A DNA stretch of 64,000 nucleotides from Flavobacterium sp. H122. GTDB taxonomy: Bacteria; Bacteroidota; Bacteroidia; Flavobacteriales; Flavobacteriaceae. Below the pieces are notes generated by a model. It was not told the origin of the DNA. It searched no databases and worked only from the letters and a program-made list of their open reading frames with translations. Where the stretch lies: NCBI RefSeq assembly GCF_004959765.1, contig NZ_SJZD01000004.1, forward strand, positions 274,212 to 338,211, given 5' to 3'. The number at the start of each line of letters is the position of its first letter. Position 1 is the stretch's first letter. A program made the translations under genes and the position numbers. Below, one piece after another: positions 52,084 through 60,609 of this stretch.

Positions 52084-52719
52084 ATGGCATTAGTAGGAAA
52101 AAAATTCCCTAACATCACTGTAGACGCAATCTCTGAAATGGGTGACAATTTAAGAATCAATGTTCTTGAAGAAGCAACAAAAAACAACAAAAAAGTATTG
52201 GTTTTCTGGTATCCAAAAGACTTTACTTTTGTTTGCCCGACAGAATTACACGCTTTTCAGGCAGCTTTACCTGAATTTGAAAAAAGAAACACAATGGTAA
52301 TTGGTGCTTCTTGTGATACTAACGAAGTTCATTTTGCTTGGTTAAACACTCCAAAAAACAATGGTGGTATTGAAGGTGTGACTTACCCTCTTTTAGCTGA
52401 TACAACACGTAACTTATCTAAAGCATTGGATATTTTAGATGCTGAAGAAGTATATGATGAAGAATCAGGTGATATTTTATTAGACGGTTCTAACGTAACT
52501 TTCCGTGCAACTTACTTAATTGATGAGACTGGTAAAATTTTCCATGAAAGTGTAAACGATATGCCGTTAGGCAGAAACGTAAACGAATATTTACGTTTAA
52601 TCGATGCTTACACTCATGTACAAACTAAAGGTGAAGTTTGTCCGGCAAACTGGGAGGAAGGTAAAGAAGCGATGAATGCTGACCGTTTAAGTACAGCTGC
52701 TTACTTAAGCCAAAACTAA
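52084..52719 (+). CDS. Typical 2-Cys peroxiredoxin (AhpC/TSA family)
   Basis: Reduces peroxides with thiol electrons in the cytoplasm. 211 residues. The peroxidatic Cys is in DFTFVCPTELHAF and the resolving Cys in GEVCPANWEEG, as in AhpC-type dimers. The C-terminal region after the resolving Cys is short. No AhpF is encoded nearby; the thioredoxin-like gene 96 bases downstream is a natural reductant. Start ATG at 52084. Confidence 0.95.
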   Translation: MALVGKKFPNITVDAISEMGDNLRINVLEEATKNNKKVLVFWYPKDFTFVCPTELHAFQAALPEFEKRNTMVIGASCDTNEVHFAWLNTPKNNGGIEGVTYPLLADTTRNLSKALDILDAEEVYDEESGDILLDGSNVTFRATYLIDETGKIFHESVNDMPLGRNVNEYLRLIDAYTHVQTKGEVCPANWEEGKEAMNADRLSTAAYLSQN

Positions 52720-52729
52720 TAATAAAAAT

Positions 52730-52796
52730 GCAATGGCAATAACAATGCTTAATGTCAATCATTGCATATTGTAATTGTAATTGTTATTGTCATTGC
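52730..52796 (+). repeat. Long hairpin between peroxiredoxin and thioredoxin genes
   Basis: GCAATGGCAATAACAAT (52730-52746) and ATTGTTATTGTCATTGC (52780-52796) pair over 17 positions with one mismatch, loop 33 bases which contains further CAATG/CATTG pairs. No T-run, so it may modulate rather than stop transcription; it may be a palindromic repeat element. Confidence 0.6.
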
Positions 52797-52815
52797 TACT
52801 TAAATTTTAAAAACT

Positions 52816-53124
52816 ATGTTAATCGAATTAAACGAAGATACGCTTCAGAATATCATTGCAGAAAACGAAAAAGTAGTAGTTCAATTTTCTGCTTCATGGT
52901 GTGGTAACTGCCGAATCATGAAACCTAAATTCAAAAAACTGGCAACTGAAAACGAAACAATAAATTTTGTAATTGTTGATGCTGAAAATTCACCCGAATC
53001 AAGAAAACTGGCTAACGTTTCCAATTTACCGACTTTTGCCACTTTTGTAAATGGAAAATTAGTAAACGAAACACAAACCAACAAAGCAGAAGTATTAGCT
53101 GAATTAGTTAATGAAATAGTTTAA
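52816..53124 (+). CDS. Thioredoxin-family protein with CGNC active site
   Basis: A 102-residue single-domain thioredoxin without signal peptide. The active site reads WCGNCR where classical thioredoxin has WCGPCK; cis-Pro is in NLPTFATF. Asn in place of Pro changes redox potential in engineered thioredoxins, so this may be tuned to a specific partner. Neighbours, a peroxiredoxin upstream and DUF6952 downstream, suggest it reduces the peroxiredoxin (inference). Confidence 0.9.
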   Translation: MLIELNEDTLQNIIAENEKVVVQFSASWCGNCRIMKPKFKKLATENETINFVIVDAENSPESRKLANVSNLPTFATFVNGKLVNETQTNKAEVLAELVNEIV

Positions 53125-53131
53125 CTGCAAA

Positions 53132-53163
53132 GATTATTCGATTATTCGATTATTTGATTATTC
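53132..53163. repeat. Four tandem 8-bp repeats (GATTATTC)
   Basis: GATTATTC, GATTATTC, GATTATTT, GATTATTC in direct tandem, followed by GATT. Short direct repeats of this sort are common between flavobacterial genes; it lies in the 130-base gap between the thioredoxin and DUF6952 genes. Confidence 0.8.
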
Positions 53164-53254
53164 GATTTTAAGAGAATCGGAAACATTTTTTAACAGATAT
53201 CAAAAATTCTAATAATCTAAAAATCTAATGGTCTAAATATCCAAAAAAACTAAA

Positions 53255-53512
53255 ATGAAACTCCCCGTAATAAAACATTTGACACAATTCATTGAAAACA
53301 ACGATCAGGATTATATCGTTGAAACCATTGAAGTATTAGAAAACTTAACCGAATTAGAATCTTTAAAAGACGAAGAATTAGATGTTATAGGCGAATTGAT
53401 TTCTAATATGTATGGTGCTTTGGAAGTACAAAAATTGATCAAAGAAGGAAAAGATAAGAAAACGGCTTTAAACGAATTCATGCAACGTGTGTTAGGCTCT
53501 ATCGACAAATAG
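53255..53512 (+). CDS. DUF6952 family small protein
   Basis: An 85-residue soluble, helical, acidic protein (MKLPVIKHLTQFIE to the end RVLGSIDK) that I recognise as a conserved flavobacterial family, DUF6952. It has no cysteine and no signal peptide. It follows the peroxiredoxin and CGNC thioredoxin genes, a gene order I recall from related genomes, so a role in the same peroxide pathway is likely though unproven. Confidence 0.75.
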   Translation: MKLPVIKHLTQFIENNDQDYIVETIEVLENLTELESLKDEELDVIGELISNMYGALEVQKLIKEGKDKKTALNEFMQRVLGSIDK

Positions 53513-53632
53513 AAACACCTTTTATTTTATCATTTTGAAACCAAATTAACACAATAAATAACAAAATTTTTAATTATAAGCTTTTTCTTAACAAAATAAA
53601 TTATATTGCAGGTTTATAATACCAACCTGAAT

Positions 53633-55387
53633 ATGTTTAAAAAGACTCTTTATGCACTAATTTTTAGTGCATTTTCTATTGAAGCCGCTTACTCACAGGA
53701 CACCAATACTGAGTTTAAATCCCGTCCTAAAGAATTTGAATTCACTTATAAAAAAGGGGATTCAATTATTGCTCTTAAATCTCCTAAGATTCCAAATGAG
53801 AACAATAAAATAATTTTTCAAGGCAAAACCCCGTATCCTATTATTTTCATACATGGCTTAAATTCGAGTTCAGAGACCTGGAATGCCACTACTGATTATT
53901 TTGACACACAGTATAACTATATTTACGGTGGTCGTTTTGATTTTTGCCTTAATGCTGACAACAATAATACTTTAGCTAATAAAAATTTCTATCCCGTTTC
54001 CGGAGCTGATATTGCTGCATTTGAAACTTCTGTAATTGAAGGTGATTATTATACCGTAAATTTTAATGTAAAAATTGACGGCACATTTGATACCGATGTA
54101 TTAAGCAATCAGGCAGCAATTGCAAAACAAGGAGCCGCTTTAAAAAGAGTTATTGAGCGGATTCTGCAAATCACCGATAAAGACAAAGTAATACTTGTTG
54201 GTCACAGTATGGGTGGTTTATGTTCCAGAGAATACATTCAAAATAGTGAAAACCGGCAATCAGACGGCAAACATCATGTTGCCAAATTACTTACTCTGGG
54301 CACACCTCATGGAGGCAGCAACGCCAGTGACAGTTCATTAGCTGGTTTTACCGGTGTTGATGTAAGTTCAGAAGCAATCAGAGACTTAAAAGAAACCTAT
54401 TATTACAGCGGAGAAAAGAGTCATTTCCTGTTTGGCGGTAATGAAACACAGGACAACAATAACATGAATGACAATTCTTCTATACCTGATTTTTATAATA
54501 CAGACATAAATTGCAATGGAATTACAAATGAATCTTCAATCATGGGCTTAAATCAAAGACCTTTGGATAATTTAATTGATTTTTCTAACATAATTGGAAG
54601 AATAACTAATGCTTTTGGGACAAATATAACCACAGACGGAGTTGTTGCTGAGCCATCCTCAAAAATAAATCAATATTACCCTGCTTTAACTTATCCTGCA
54701 AAAGTGTTTTATTTTAATTCAGGTTACGATATTATTGAAAACCATACAGAATTACCCGGCTATTACGACTTGATCATGCAAGGCTTGGACGAACCTGAAT
54801 TTAAAGAGCTGGCTTATCAAGTTGATATAAACAAAGAATATAACGGCTATGCAACCGTGCAGGAAAACACTACTTCGGCTGATAATGACTTTTATAAAAT
54901 TGTAGTTGCTGATGCTGTCACGGCCAATATCGTTGTTCAAAATTTCGGTACGGGTACAGGCTCAATTCTGGATAACACAGGAACTTTAGTCGGTACAATA
55001 CAAAACAGTAATAACGGCGCTATTAATTTTTCAAGATCACTGACAGCAGGCACCTATTTTTTAAAATTAACAACCAATTCCCCTACTGCTGCCAGCTATC
55101 AAAATCCTTATAAATTCACAATAAATGCAACTTTAAACAATCAATCAACAGCATTTGAATCTGTAAATTTTTATCCTAATCCGGTTTCAAATATACTAAC
55201 AGTAGAAAATGCTTCATTTGAAAAAGCGACTATCACAAATCTTATAGGTAAAAAACTAAAAGAAATCAATGCTTCTGATTTACAAAACACACAATCTATC
55301 AACATGTCGGATTTATCCGAAGGAATGTATTTAATAACACTTGAAAAAGAAAATCAATTGAAAACAATCAAAGTAATTAAAGAATAA
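53633..55387 (+). CDS. Secreted alpha/beta-hydrolase (lipase-like) with T9SS C-terminal sorting domain
   Basis: A 584-residue exported protein. Signal peptide from the ATG at 53633 (MFKKTLYALIFSAFSIEAAYS), a lipase-like alpha/beta hydrolase domain (about 60-370) with FIHGLNSSSETWN and the nucleophile elbow GHSMGGL (about Ser191), then a PPC-like beta-sandwich (about 405-490, DFYKIVVADAVTANIVVQNF) and a type A T9SS sorting domain (last 75, FYPNPVSNILTV to KVIKE). It is therefore secreted by the type IX system and probably anchored on the cell surface. Substrate could be lipids or esters. Confidence 0.88.
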   Translation: MFKKTLYALIFSAFSIEAAYSQDTNTEFKSRPKEFEFTYKKGDSIIALKSPKIPNENNKIIFQGKTPYPIIFIHGLNSSSETWNATTDYFDTQYNYIYGGRFDFCLNADNNNTLANKNFYPVSGADIAAFETSVIEGDYYTVNFNVKIDGTFDTDVLSNQAAIAKQGAALKRVIERILQITDKDKVILVGHSMGGLCSREYIQNSENRQSDGKHHVAKLLTLGTPHGGSNASDSSLAGFTGVDVSSEAIRDLKETYYYSGEKSHFLFGGNETQDNNNMNDNSSIPDFYNTDINCNGITNESSIMGLNQRPLDNLIDFSNIIGRITNAFGTNITTDGVVAEPSSKINQYYPALTYPAKVFYFNSGYDIIENHTELPGYYDLIMQGLDEPEFKELAYQVDINKEYNGYATVQENTTSADNDFYKIVVADAVTANIVVQNFGTGTGSILDNTGTLVGTIQNSNNGAINFSRSLTAGTYFLKLTTNSPTAASYQNPYKFTINATLNNQSTAFESVNFYPNPVSNILTVENASFEKATITNLIGKKLKEINASDLQNTQSINMSDLSEGMYLITLEKENQLKTIKVIKE

Positions 55388-55413
55388 AAAAGTCCCGGTA
55401 TCGGGACTTTTTT
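55386..55413. terminator. Bidirectional terminator between lipase and DoxX genes
   Basis: AAAAAAGTCCCG, loop GTAT, CGGGACTTTTTT; it overlaps the stop codons of both convergent genes. Confidence 0.92.
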
Positions 55414-55789
55414 ATGTTGCCTGGAATAATCCTTTATAATGATCCCAATATCTAAATATCAAAAAAACATTTGCTACACACACAAAAACAGCTACAGGCA
55501 AATTTTCAGGCGTCATGAAAAAATTAATCATAAAAATATTAATAGCAACAGGCAGTATGACCAAATTAGCCAAAGCCACAAAACGATTACTTAAAAACGC
55601 TACACCGCATAAAAACTCAAGTGTCTTGGCTAAAGGCAATATGTATTGCGAAGCAACAATACCCGTATTAAACGCTTTAAAATCACCTGTGGTTTCAGGC
55701 TCAGGAGCCATTTTTAAAAAGAACATCAATGAAGCATAAATAAACAATGCTCCTAACAAAATCCTCACAATTGTTGTAGCAACTTTCAT
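55412..55789 (-). CDS. DoxX family membrane protein
   Basis: A 125-residue inner membrane protein with four hydrophobic helices. RILLGALFIYASLMFF at the start and LPLAKTLEFLCGVAFL are typical of DoxX. Relatives act in quinone-linked oxidation or with thiol oxidoreductases, but most are uncharacterised. It lies 53 bases behind arsC on the same strand but has its own -7 box, so it may be a separate unit. Confidence 0.85.
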   Translation of the reverse strand: MKVATTIVRILLGALFIYASLMFFLKMAPEPETTGDFKAFNTGIVASQYILPLAKTLEFLCGVAFLSNRFVALANLVILPVAINIFMINFFMTPENLPVAVFVCVANVFLIFRYWDHYKGLFQAT

Positions 55790-55814
55790 AATAAACTGAA
55801 TTTGAGTTATATAT

Positions 55815-55822
55815 CAAAGTTA
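55815..55822 (-). promoter_or_regulatory. Likely -7 element of the DoxX gene (TAACTTTG)
   Basis: TAACTTTG on the minus strand, 26 bases ahead of the DoxX ATG; no -33 match. Confidence 0.45.
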
Positions 55823-55842
55823 CCAAAAATATTCCTACAATA

Positions 55843-56265
55843 TTAATTTCCTAGATTTTCTTTAACAAATTGCTCACAATATTTTTTTATCATTTCCCGC
55901 ACTCTTCTGAATTCAGAAAAGTTTTCCTCTTCTGTTCCCAAAGCTTTTGCTGGATCCGGAAAATTATAATGAAAACGTTTAGCTGTCGATGGAAAATACG
56001 GACAACGTTCGTTGGCATTATCACAAACCGTAATGATATAATCAAAGTCAATTCCTGTATACTCGTTAACATTATTTGACGTATGATTTGATATATCTAT
56101 ACCATCTTCCATCATAACTACAATGGCTTTAGGATTTACCCCATGAGTTTCCACACCTGCAGAATATACTTTTGCTTCTTTATCTTTCAAAAAAAAATCT
56201 AAATAGCCATGGGCAATTTGACTGCGGCAACTATTTCCTGTGCAAAGGACTAAAATATTTCTCAT
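55843..56265 (-). CDS. arsC: Thioredoxin-type arsenate reductase (LMW-phosphatase fold)
   Basis: Reduces arsenate to arsenite. 140 residues with the low-molecular-weight phosphatase loop CTGNSCRSQ (Cys8, Arg14) and the phosphatase-type Asp in FPDPA. Cys81 and Cys88 (TVCDNANERCP) match the spacing of the redox cysteines of the staphylococcal thioredoxin-coupled ArsC, which separates it from plain tyrosine phosphatases. Third gene of the arsR unit, 6 bases behind the DUF6428 gene. No arsenite pump follows. Confidence 0.9.
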   Translation of the reverse strand: MRNILVLCTGNSCRSQIAHGYLDFFLKDKEAKVYSAGVETHGVNPKAIVVMMEDGIDISNHTSNNVNEYTGIDFDYIITVCDNANERCPYFPSTAKRFHYNFPDPAKALGTEEENFSEFRRVREMIKKYCEQFVKENLGN

Positions 56266-56271
56266 TATTTT

Positions 56272-56736
56272 TTAACAGCAATTAGATTCAGGAGTGCAGC
56301 AAGCCGCAATTTCGTTTAAATTTTTCTTTACTTTTTCAACCGGAATACCACAATTGTCCTGTGCCAGACAGGTCGTTTTTGTTGATGTCAGCAAAAAGCC
56401 TTTTCCGTTAAAATCCAATCCGAATTTACCTATCGTTTTCTCTCCCTGATATTCAACTAAAATATCATAATCTTCAAATCCTATATTCTTTTCAATCCCG
56501 GCAATAATTTTCAATACTTTTTCTGAAGTCAATCTATGCCAGGTATCTGTAGAATACCAAAGCTGGAAAGTAAAATAATTTTCTTCCCTGAAGGTATTTC
56601 CGCAGTCCGTATATTTTTTATTAATCACTCCCATTTCTGTAATATGGAAATGCTCAGGAACAAAAGTCCCGTCAGGTAACTGTACGGCAAAACTTTCCGT
56701 ATTTGCCAAATACTTTTTAAATTCTGATAATTTCAT
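56272..56736 (-). CDS. DUF6428 family protein with cysteine-rich C-terminus
   Basis: A 154-residue soluble protein I recognise as DUF6428, a family usually next to arsR and arsC in Bacteroidota. The N-terminal part (KYLANTESFAVQLPDGTFVP) carries conserved His residues (PEHFHITEMG) and one Cys (DCGNTF). The C-terminus has Cys in TTCLAQDNCG and ends CCTPESNCC, six cysteines in the last 40 residues, which would suit binding of arsenite or another soft metal (inference). 19 bases behind arsR. Confidence 0.8.
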   Translation of the reverse strand: MKLSEFKKYLANTESFAVQLPDGTFVPEHFHITEMGVINKKYTDCGNTFREENYFTFQLWYSTDTWHRLTSEKVLKIIAGIEKNIGFEDYDILVEYQGEKTIGKFGLDFNGKGFLLTSTKTTCLAQDNCGIPVEKVKKNLNEIAACCTPESNCC

Positions 56737-56755
56737 AATAACCTTATTTATATAT

Positions 56756-57088
56756 TTAACAACATTTACTTTGTAAGTGTATTCTCATTTTAGAAAAATA
56801 ATTTTCCATTTTCTGCAAAGTCTCTTTATCCACACAATAACAAATAGACTTCCCTTCTACCGTTCCTTTAATCAGCCCGGCCTGTTTTAATTCTTTTAAG
56901 TGCTGCGAAATAGTAGGCTGTGCTAAAGGAAGCTCTTCTACAATATCATTACAGATACAAGTATCCACTTTCAATAAATACTCTACAATTGCAACCCTTG
57001 CAGGATTTGCCAATGCTTTAAACAACAAAGCCAGCTCGTTTTGTTCCTCTGTAAAAAAATCTGTTTTAGAAGCTCCCATTTTAATCAT
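56756..57088 (-). CDS. ArsR family transcriptional regulator
   Basis: Metalloregulated repressor, 110 residues from the ATG at 57088 (an alternative ATG is at 57079). Winged helix with [15 protein letters not shown], the metal-binding pair in DTCICNDIV (the CxC of As(III) sensors) and recognition helix [18 protein letters not shown]. It ends QSKCC, another cysteine pair. The promoter region holds symmetric sites (57095-57116), so it likely represses its own unit and releases it on arsenite. Confidence 0.9.
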   Translation of the reverse strand: MIKMGASKTDFFTEEQNELALLFKALANPARVAIVEYLLKVDTCICNDIVEELPLAQPTISQHLKELKQAGLIKGTVEGKSICYCVDKETLQKMENYFSKMRIHLQSKCC

Positions 57089-57094
57089 ATTTAT

Positions 57095-57116
57095 ATATTG
57101 CAATATTACGATATTA
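57095..57116. promoter_or_regulatory. Putative ArsR operator with overlapping dyads
   Basis: ATATTGCAATAT (57095-57106) is a perfect palindrome and overlaps AATAT-TACG-ATATT (57103-57116). On the minus strand TAATATTG (near -7 match) lies in it, so a bound repressor would block the promoter of arsR. Confidence 0.5.
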
Positions 57117-57165
57117 ATTTAACTAAGCAATATTCATTTGAAAAAAATATTTAAAAAAATATGCT

Positions 57166-57173
57166 TATTTTTG
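57166..57173 (+). promoter_or_regulatory. Likely -7 element of tpx (TATTTTTG)
   Basis: TATTTTTG, 19 bases ahead of the tpx ATG. TTTG at 57137-57140 is 25 bases upstream, slightly beyond the usual spacing. Confidence 0.5.
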
Positions 57174-57192
57174 GTCCCTTATAAATTCAATT

Positions 57193-57690
57193 ATGGCAGA
57201 AATAACTTTAAAAGGAAACAAAATAGCGACAATTGGTAACTTACCTTCAGTTGGAACACAGGCAAAAGACTTTAAATTAGTAGCAACTGACTTGTCAGTA
57301 AAATCCTTAACTGATTTTAAAGGATTAAAATTAGTTTTAAATATTTTTCCCAGCATAGATACAGGCACTTGCGCGACTTCAGTAAGAAAATTTAATCAGG
57401 AAGCATCTTCTTTAGAAAACACTAAAGTTTTATGTATTTCACGTGATTTACCTTTTGCTCAAAACCGTTTTTGTGGTGCTGAAGGTTTAGAGAATGTTAT
57501 CAATCTTTCAGATTTTAAAGATGCATCTTTTGGAAATGATTACGGTTTGACAATCGAAAACGGACCTTTAGCGGGTTTACATTCACGTGCCGTAGTAGTA
57601 TTGGATGAGAATGGTATTGTAAAATATTCTGAGCAAGTATCAGAAATTGTTGACGAACCTAATTATGAATCTGCGTTAGCTGCATTATAA
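57193..57690 (+). CDS. tpx: Thiol peroxidase Tpx
   Basis: Atypical 2-Cys peroxiredoxin, 165 residues, that reduces alkyl hydroperoxides with thioredoxin. Peroxidatic Cys in [16 protein letters not shown], resolving Cys in [10 protein letters not shown], and the N-terminal [15 protein letters not shown]. Start ATG at 57193. It lies 2 bases ahead of dgkA and starts a run that continues through ftsK; this is the second peroxide-scavenging gene in the window. Confidence 0.96.
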   Translation: MAEITLKGNKIATIGNLPSVGTQAKDFKLVATDLSVKSLTDFKGLKLVLNIFPSIDTGTCATSVRKFNQEASSLENTKVLCISRDLPFAQNRFCGAEGLENVINLSDFKDASFGNDYGLTIENGPLAGLHSRAVVVLDENGIVKYSEQVSEIVDEPNYESALAAL

Positions 57691-57692
57691 AA

Positions 57693-58067
57693 ATGGAATT
57701 TCAAAAAGATGAAACTCTTTTTACCGGCCGGCTTAAAAGCATTGGTTTTGCCGCAAAAGGAGCATATAAATTAATAACTACCGAGCATAGTGTTATGGTA
57801 CAGTCTTCATTGGTTGTCATCATGACATTGGCTGGTTTTTATTTTGAAATCACAAAAGAAGAATGGCTTTTTCAGGTCTTCGCCTTTGGTCTGGTACTCA
57901 GTATTGAGGGCTTGAATACAGCTGTTGAAAAAATTGCAGATTTTGTACATCCTGATTTTCATGAAAAAATCGGATTCATAAAAGACATTGCGGCCGGAGC
58001 AGTATTTTTTGCTGCAATGACAGCAATAACTATCGGTTCGATAATTTACATACCAAAATTAGTATAA
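57693..58067 (+). CDS. dgkA: Diacylglycerol/undecaprenol kinase (DgkA family)
   Basis: Small inner membrane kinase, 124 residues, with a cytoplasmic amphipathic start and three membrane helices. Signature residues are in IEGLNTAVEKIADF and GFIKDIAAGAVFFAA. Family members phosphorylate diacylglycerol or undecaprenol; many non-proteobacterial ones are undecaprenol kinases, so the lipid substrate is open. It lies between tpx and ftsK. Confidence 0.92.
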   Translation: MEFQKDETLFTGRLKSIGFAAKGAYKLITTEHSVMVQSSLVVIMTLAGFYFEITKEEWLFQVFAFGLVLSIEGLNTAVEKIADFVHPDFHEKIGFIKDIAAGAVFFAAMTAITIGSIIYIPKLV

Positions 58068-58081
58068 TCCGGCAGATTATT

Positions 58082-58089
58082 TATTTTTG
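58082..58089 (+). promoter_or_regulatory. Likely -7 element of ftsK (TATTTTTG)
   Basis: TATTTTTG in the 42-base gap between dgkA and ftsK, 20 bases ahead of the ftsK ATG. Confidence 0.45.
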
Positions 58090-58109
58090 TTATAAAGTAG
58101 AAAACTAAA

Positions 58110-60608
58110 ATGGCCAAATCTAAAAAGAAGGAAACTAACACCGTAGAACCGGAAGAAACTAAGTTTTTAAATAAGCTGTCCCCTAGCCGCCAGCAAAAAA
58201 TAACACTGGGAATACTTTTAGTGCTTTCAGCAATAGCTCTGGGTGTTTCTTTCATTTCTTATTTTGTAAACGGAAAATATGACCAAAGCGAATTAGGAAA
58301 TTTCTCTGACCGTGAATCCCATGTTCAAAACTGGCTGGGAAAACTAGGCGCTTTTTTATCTGATTTCTTTATTTATAAAGGCTTTGGAGTGGCTTCATTT
58401 CTGCTTGTCCGCCTGATGTTTTTAACAGGCGCTTATTTAGTGTTGGATCTGGCAGTTTCAAAACTAAAAAAATCATGGTTTTGGGACATTTTTGTAATCA
58501 TAATTCTTTCAATACTTTTTGGTTTTTTCAGTACATCATTACCTGAATTAGGAGGTGTGATTGGTTATGAAATGAATCTGTATCTTCAGGATTATTTAGG
58601 AAAAGTAGGTACTTTATTAACATTACTTTTTGGTGTCGTTATCTATCTGATTTTCAAAATAAAAATATCACCGGATAAAATTAAGGATGCTTTTGAAAAA
58701 ACGAAGTCAGAATTAAAACAAGAATTAAATACTCCTCTGAACAAGGATGCTTCAGTTGCGTATAATTTAGAAGAATACGCCTTAAATGAAGCAGAAGATA
58801 AAACTGAACCGGTTTCAGACTCTCTGACAACAAGACCAAATCAGAAAGATTTTGAGGAAGATGAAGAAGAATTGGGCGAAATAACCTTAAAAACTGCTCC
58901 TTCACAATTTGAGATCAATAAAGAAGCATTAAGACCAACAATTGGTACGGCTTCAGAATTGACGCTTGAAATCAGCAAAAAACCTGAACCCCTAACCGAA
59001 GTACATCATGCTGAAGAATTGGTAATTGAACAAGTTGAAGAAGAGGATATCATTGAAGAAAATCTGGCAAGCAAACTTGTAGCTCATTTTGGAGAATTTG
59101 ATCCTACACTGGAACTTTCCAATTATAAATTCCCGACCATCGATTTGTTAAAAGATTATGGCACAGGCGGCATCACTATCAATCAGGAAGAATTAGAAGA
59201 AAATAAAAACAGAATTGTAGAGACACTCCGCAATTATAAAATAGATATTGCGCAAATCAAGGCGACTGTTGGTCCTTCGGTAACTTTATACGAAATTGTG
59301 CCTGAAGCTGGTGTTCGTATCTCTAAAATTAAAAGTCTGGAAGACGATATTGCCTTATCACTAGCTGCACTTGGTATCCGTATCATTGCTCCTATGCCTG
59401 GAAAAGGAACGATAGGTATTGAGGTTCCTAACAAGAACCCGAGCATGGTGCCAATGAAAGGTGTGATTGCATCGGCTAAATTCCAGGAAGCAGAAATGGA
59501 ACTTCCTATTGCATTGGGAAAAACTATCTCCAATGAAACATTTGTAGTTGATTTAGCTAAAATGCCTCACTTGCTTATGGCCGGGGCAACAGGACAAGGT
59601 AAGTCTGTTGGATTAAATGCTGTACTGACTTCATTATTGTATAAAAAACATCCAGCCGAAGTAAAATTTGTATTGGTTGACCCTAAAAAAGTGGAATTAA
59701 CACTTTTCAATAAAATTGAAAGACATTATTTAGCCAAATTACCTGATTCAGAGGATGCAATTATTACTGATAATTCAAAAGTAATCACCACATTGAATTC
59801 CCTTTGTGTGGAAATGGATAATCGTTATTCTTTACTTAAAGACGCGATGGTACGTAATATTAAGGAGTATAACGACAAGTTCAAACAGCGTAAACTAAAT
59901 CCGGAAGCCGGACATCGTTTCTTACCGTATATAGTTTTAGTAGTTGATGAATTTGCCGACTTGATTATGACAGCAGGTAAAGAAGTGGAAACACCTATTG
60001 CCCGTTTAGCACAGTTAGCCCGTGCCATTGGTATTCATTTGATAATTGCTACGCAAAGACCTTCGGTAAACGTAATTACGGGTATGATCAAAGCCAATTT
60101 CCCTGCCAGAATTGCATTCAGGGTAACTTCTAAAATTGACTCAAGAACAATCCTGGATTCAGGTGGCGCTGATCAGTTAATTGGGCGTGGAGACATGTTA
60201 TTCTCAAACGGTAATGATTTGGTACGTGTACAATGTGCCTTTGTTGATACTCCTGAAGTAGAAAAAGTAACCGAATTTATCGGCTCACAAAAAGCTTATC
60301 CAACAGCGTATATGCTGCCTGAATTCATTGGCGAGGAAGGCAATGGCATAAATCTTGATATTGATATTTCTGAAAGGGACACATTATTCAGGGAAGCAGC
60401 AGAAGTTATAGTAACTGCACAGCAAGGTTCTGCATCGTTAATACAAAGAAAATTAAAGCTAGGATACAACAGAGCAGGACGATTGATCGATCAGTTGGAA
60501 GCAGCCGGTATTGTCGGTCCGTTTGAAGGCAGTAAAGCACGTTCAGTAAACATTCCTGACTTGGTAGCCTTGGAACAATTTTTAAGTAATGAACAAAACA
60601 ATAATTAA
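58110..60608 (+). CDS. ftsK: DNA translocase FtsK
   Basis: Septal DNA pump that clears chromosomes at division and activates dimer resolution. 832 residues: four N-terminal membrane segments (about 30-190), an acidic linker (190-330), the alpha/beta motor with Walker A GATGQGKS (about 492) and Walker B VVDEFADL, IATQRPSVNVITG, and a C-terminal winged-helix gamma domain (LGYNRAGRLIDQLEAAGIVGP) that reads KOPS-type DNA signals. Length is normal for Bacteroidota, whose linker is much shorter than that of E. coli. It lies 2 bases ahead of the lolA-like gene. Confidence 0.96.
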   Translation: MAKSKKKETNTVEPEETKFLNKLSPSRQQKITLGILLVLSAIALGVSFISYFVNGKYDQSELGNFSDRESHVQNWLGKLGAFLSDFFIYKGFGVASFLLVRLMFLTGAYLVLDLAVSKLKKSWFWDIFVIIILSILFGFFSTSLPELGGVIGYEMNLYLQDYLGKVGTLLTLLFGVVIYLIFKIKISPDKIKDAFEKTKSELKQELNTPLNKDASVAYNLEEYALNEAEDKTEPVSDSLTTRPNQKDFEEDEEELGEITLKTAPSQFEINKEALRPTIGTASELTLEISKKPEPLTEVHHAEELVIEQVEEEDIIEENLASKLVAHFGEFDPTLELSNYKFPTIDLLKDYGTGGITINQEELEENKNRIVETLRNYKIDIAQIKATVGPSVTLYEIVPEAGVRISKIKSLEDDIALSLAALGIRIIAPMPGKGTIGIEVPNKNPSMVPMKGVIASAKFQEAEMELPIALGKTISNETFVVDLAKMPHLLMAGATGQGKSVGLNAVLTSLLYKKHPAEVKFVLVDPKKVELTLFNKIERHYLAKLPDSEDAIITDNSKVITTLNSLCVEMDNRYSLLKDAMVRNIKEYNDKFKQRKLNPEAGHRFLPYIVLVVDEFADLIMTAGKEVETPIARLAQLARAIGIHLIIATQRPSVNVITGMIKANFPARIAFRVTSKIDSRTILDSGGADQLIGRGDMLFSNGNDLVRVQCAFVDTPEVEKVTEFIGSQKAYPTAYMLPEFIGEEGNGINLDIDISERDTLFREAAEVIVTAQQGSASLIQRKLKLGYNRAGRLIDQLEAAGIVGPFEGSKARSVNIPDLVALEQFLSNEQNNN

Positions 60609-60609
60609 A

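Noticed and set aside
53132..53163. Tandem octamers as the start of a CRISPR array
   Set aside because: Repeats are contiguous with no spacers, only four units, and no cas genes are present.
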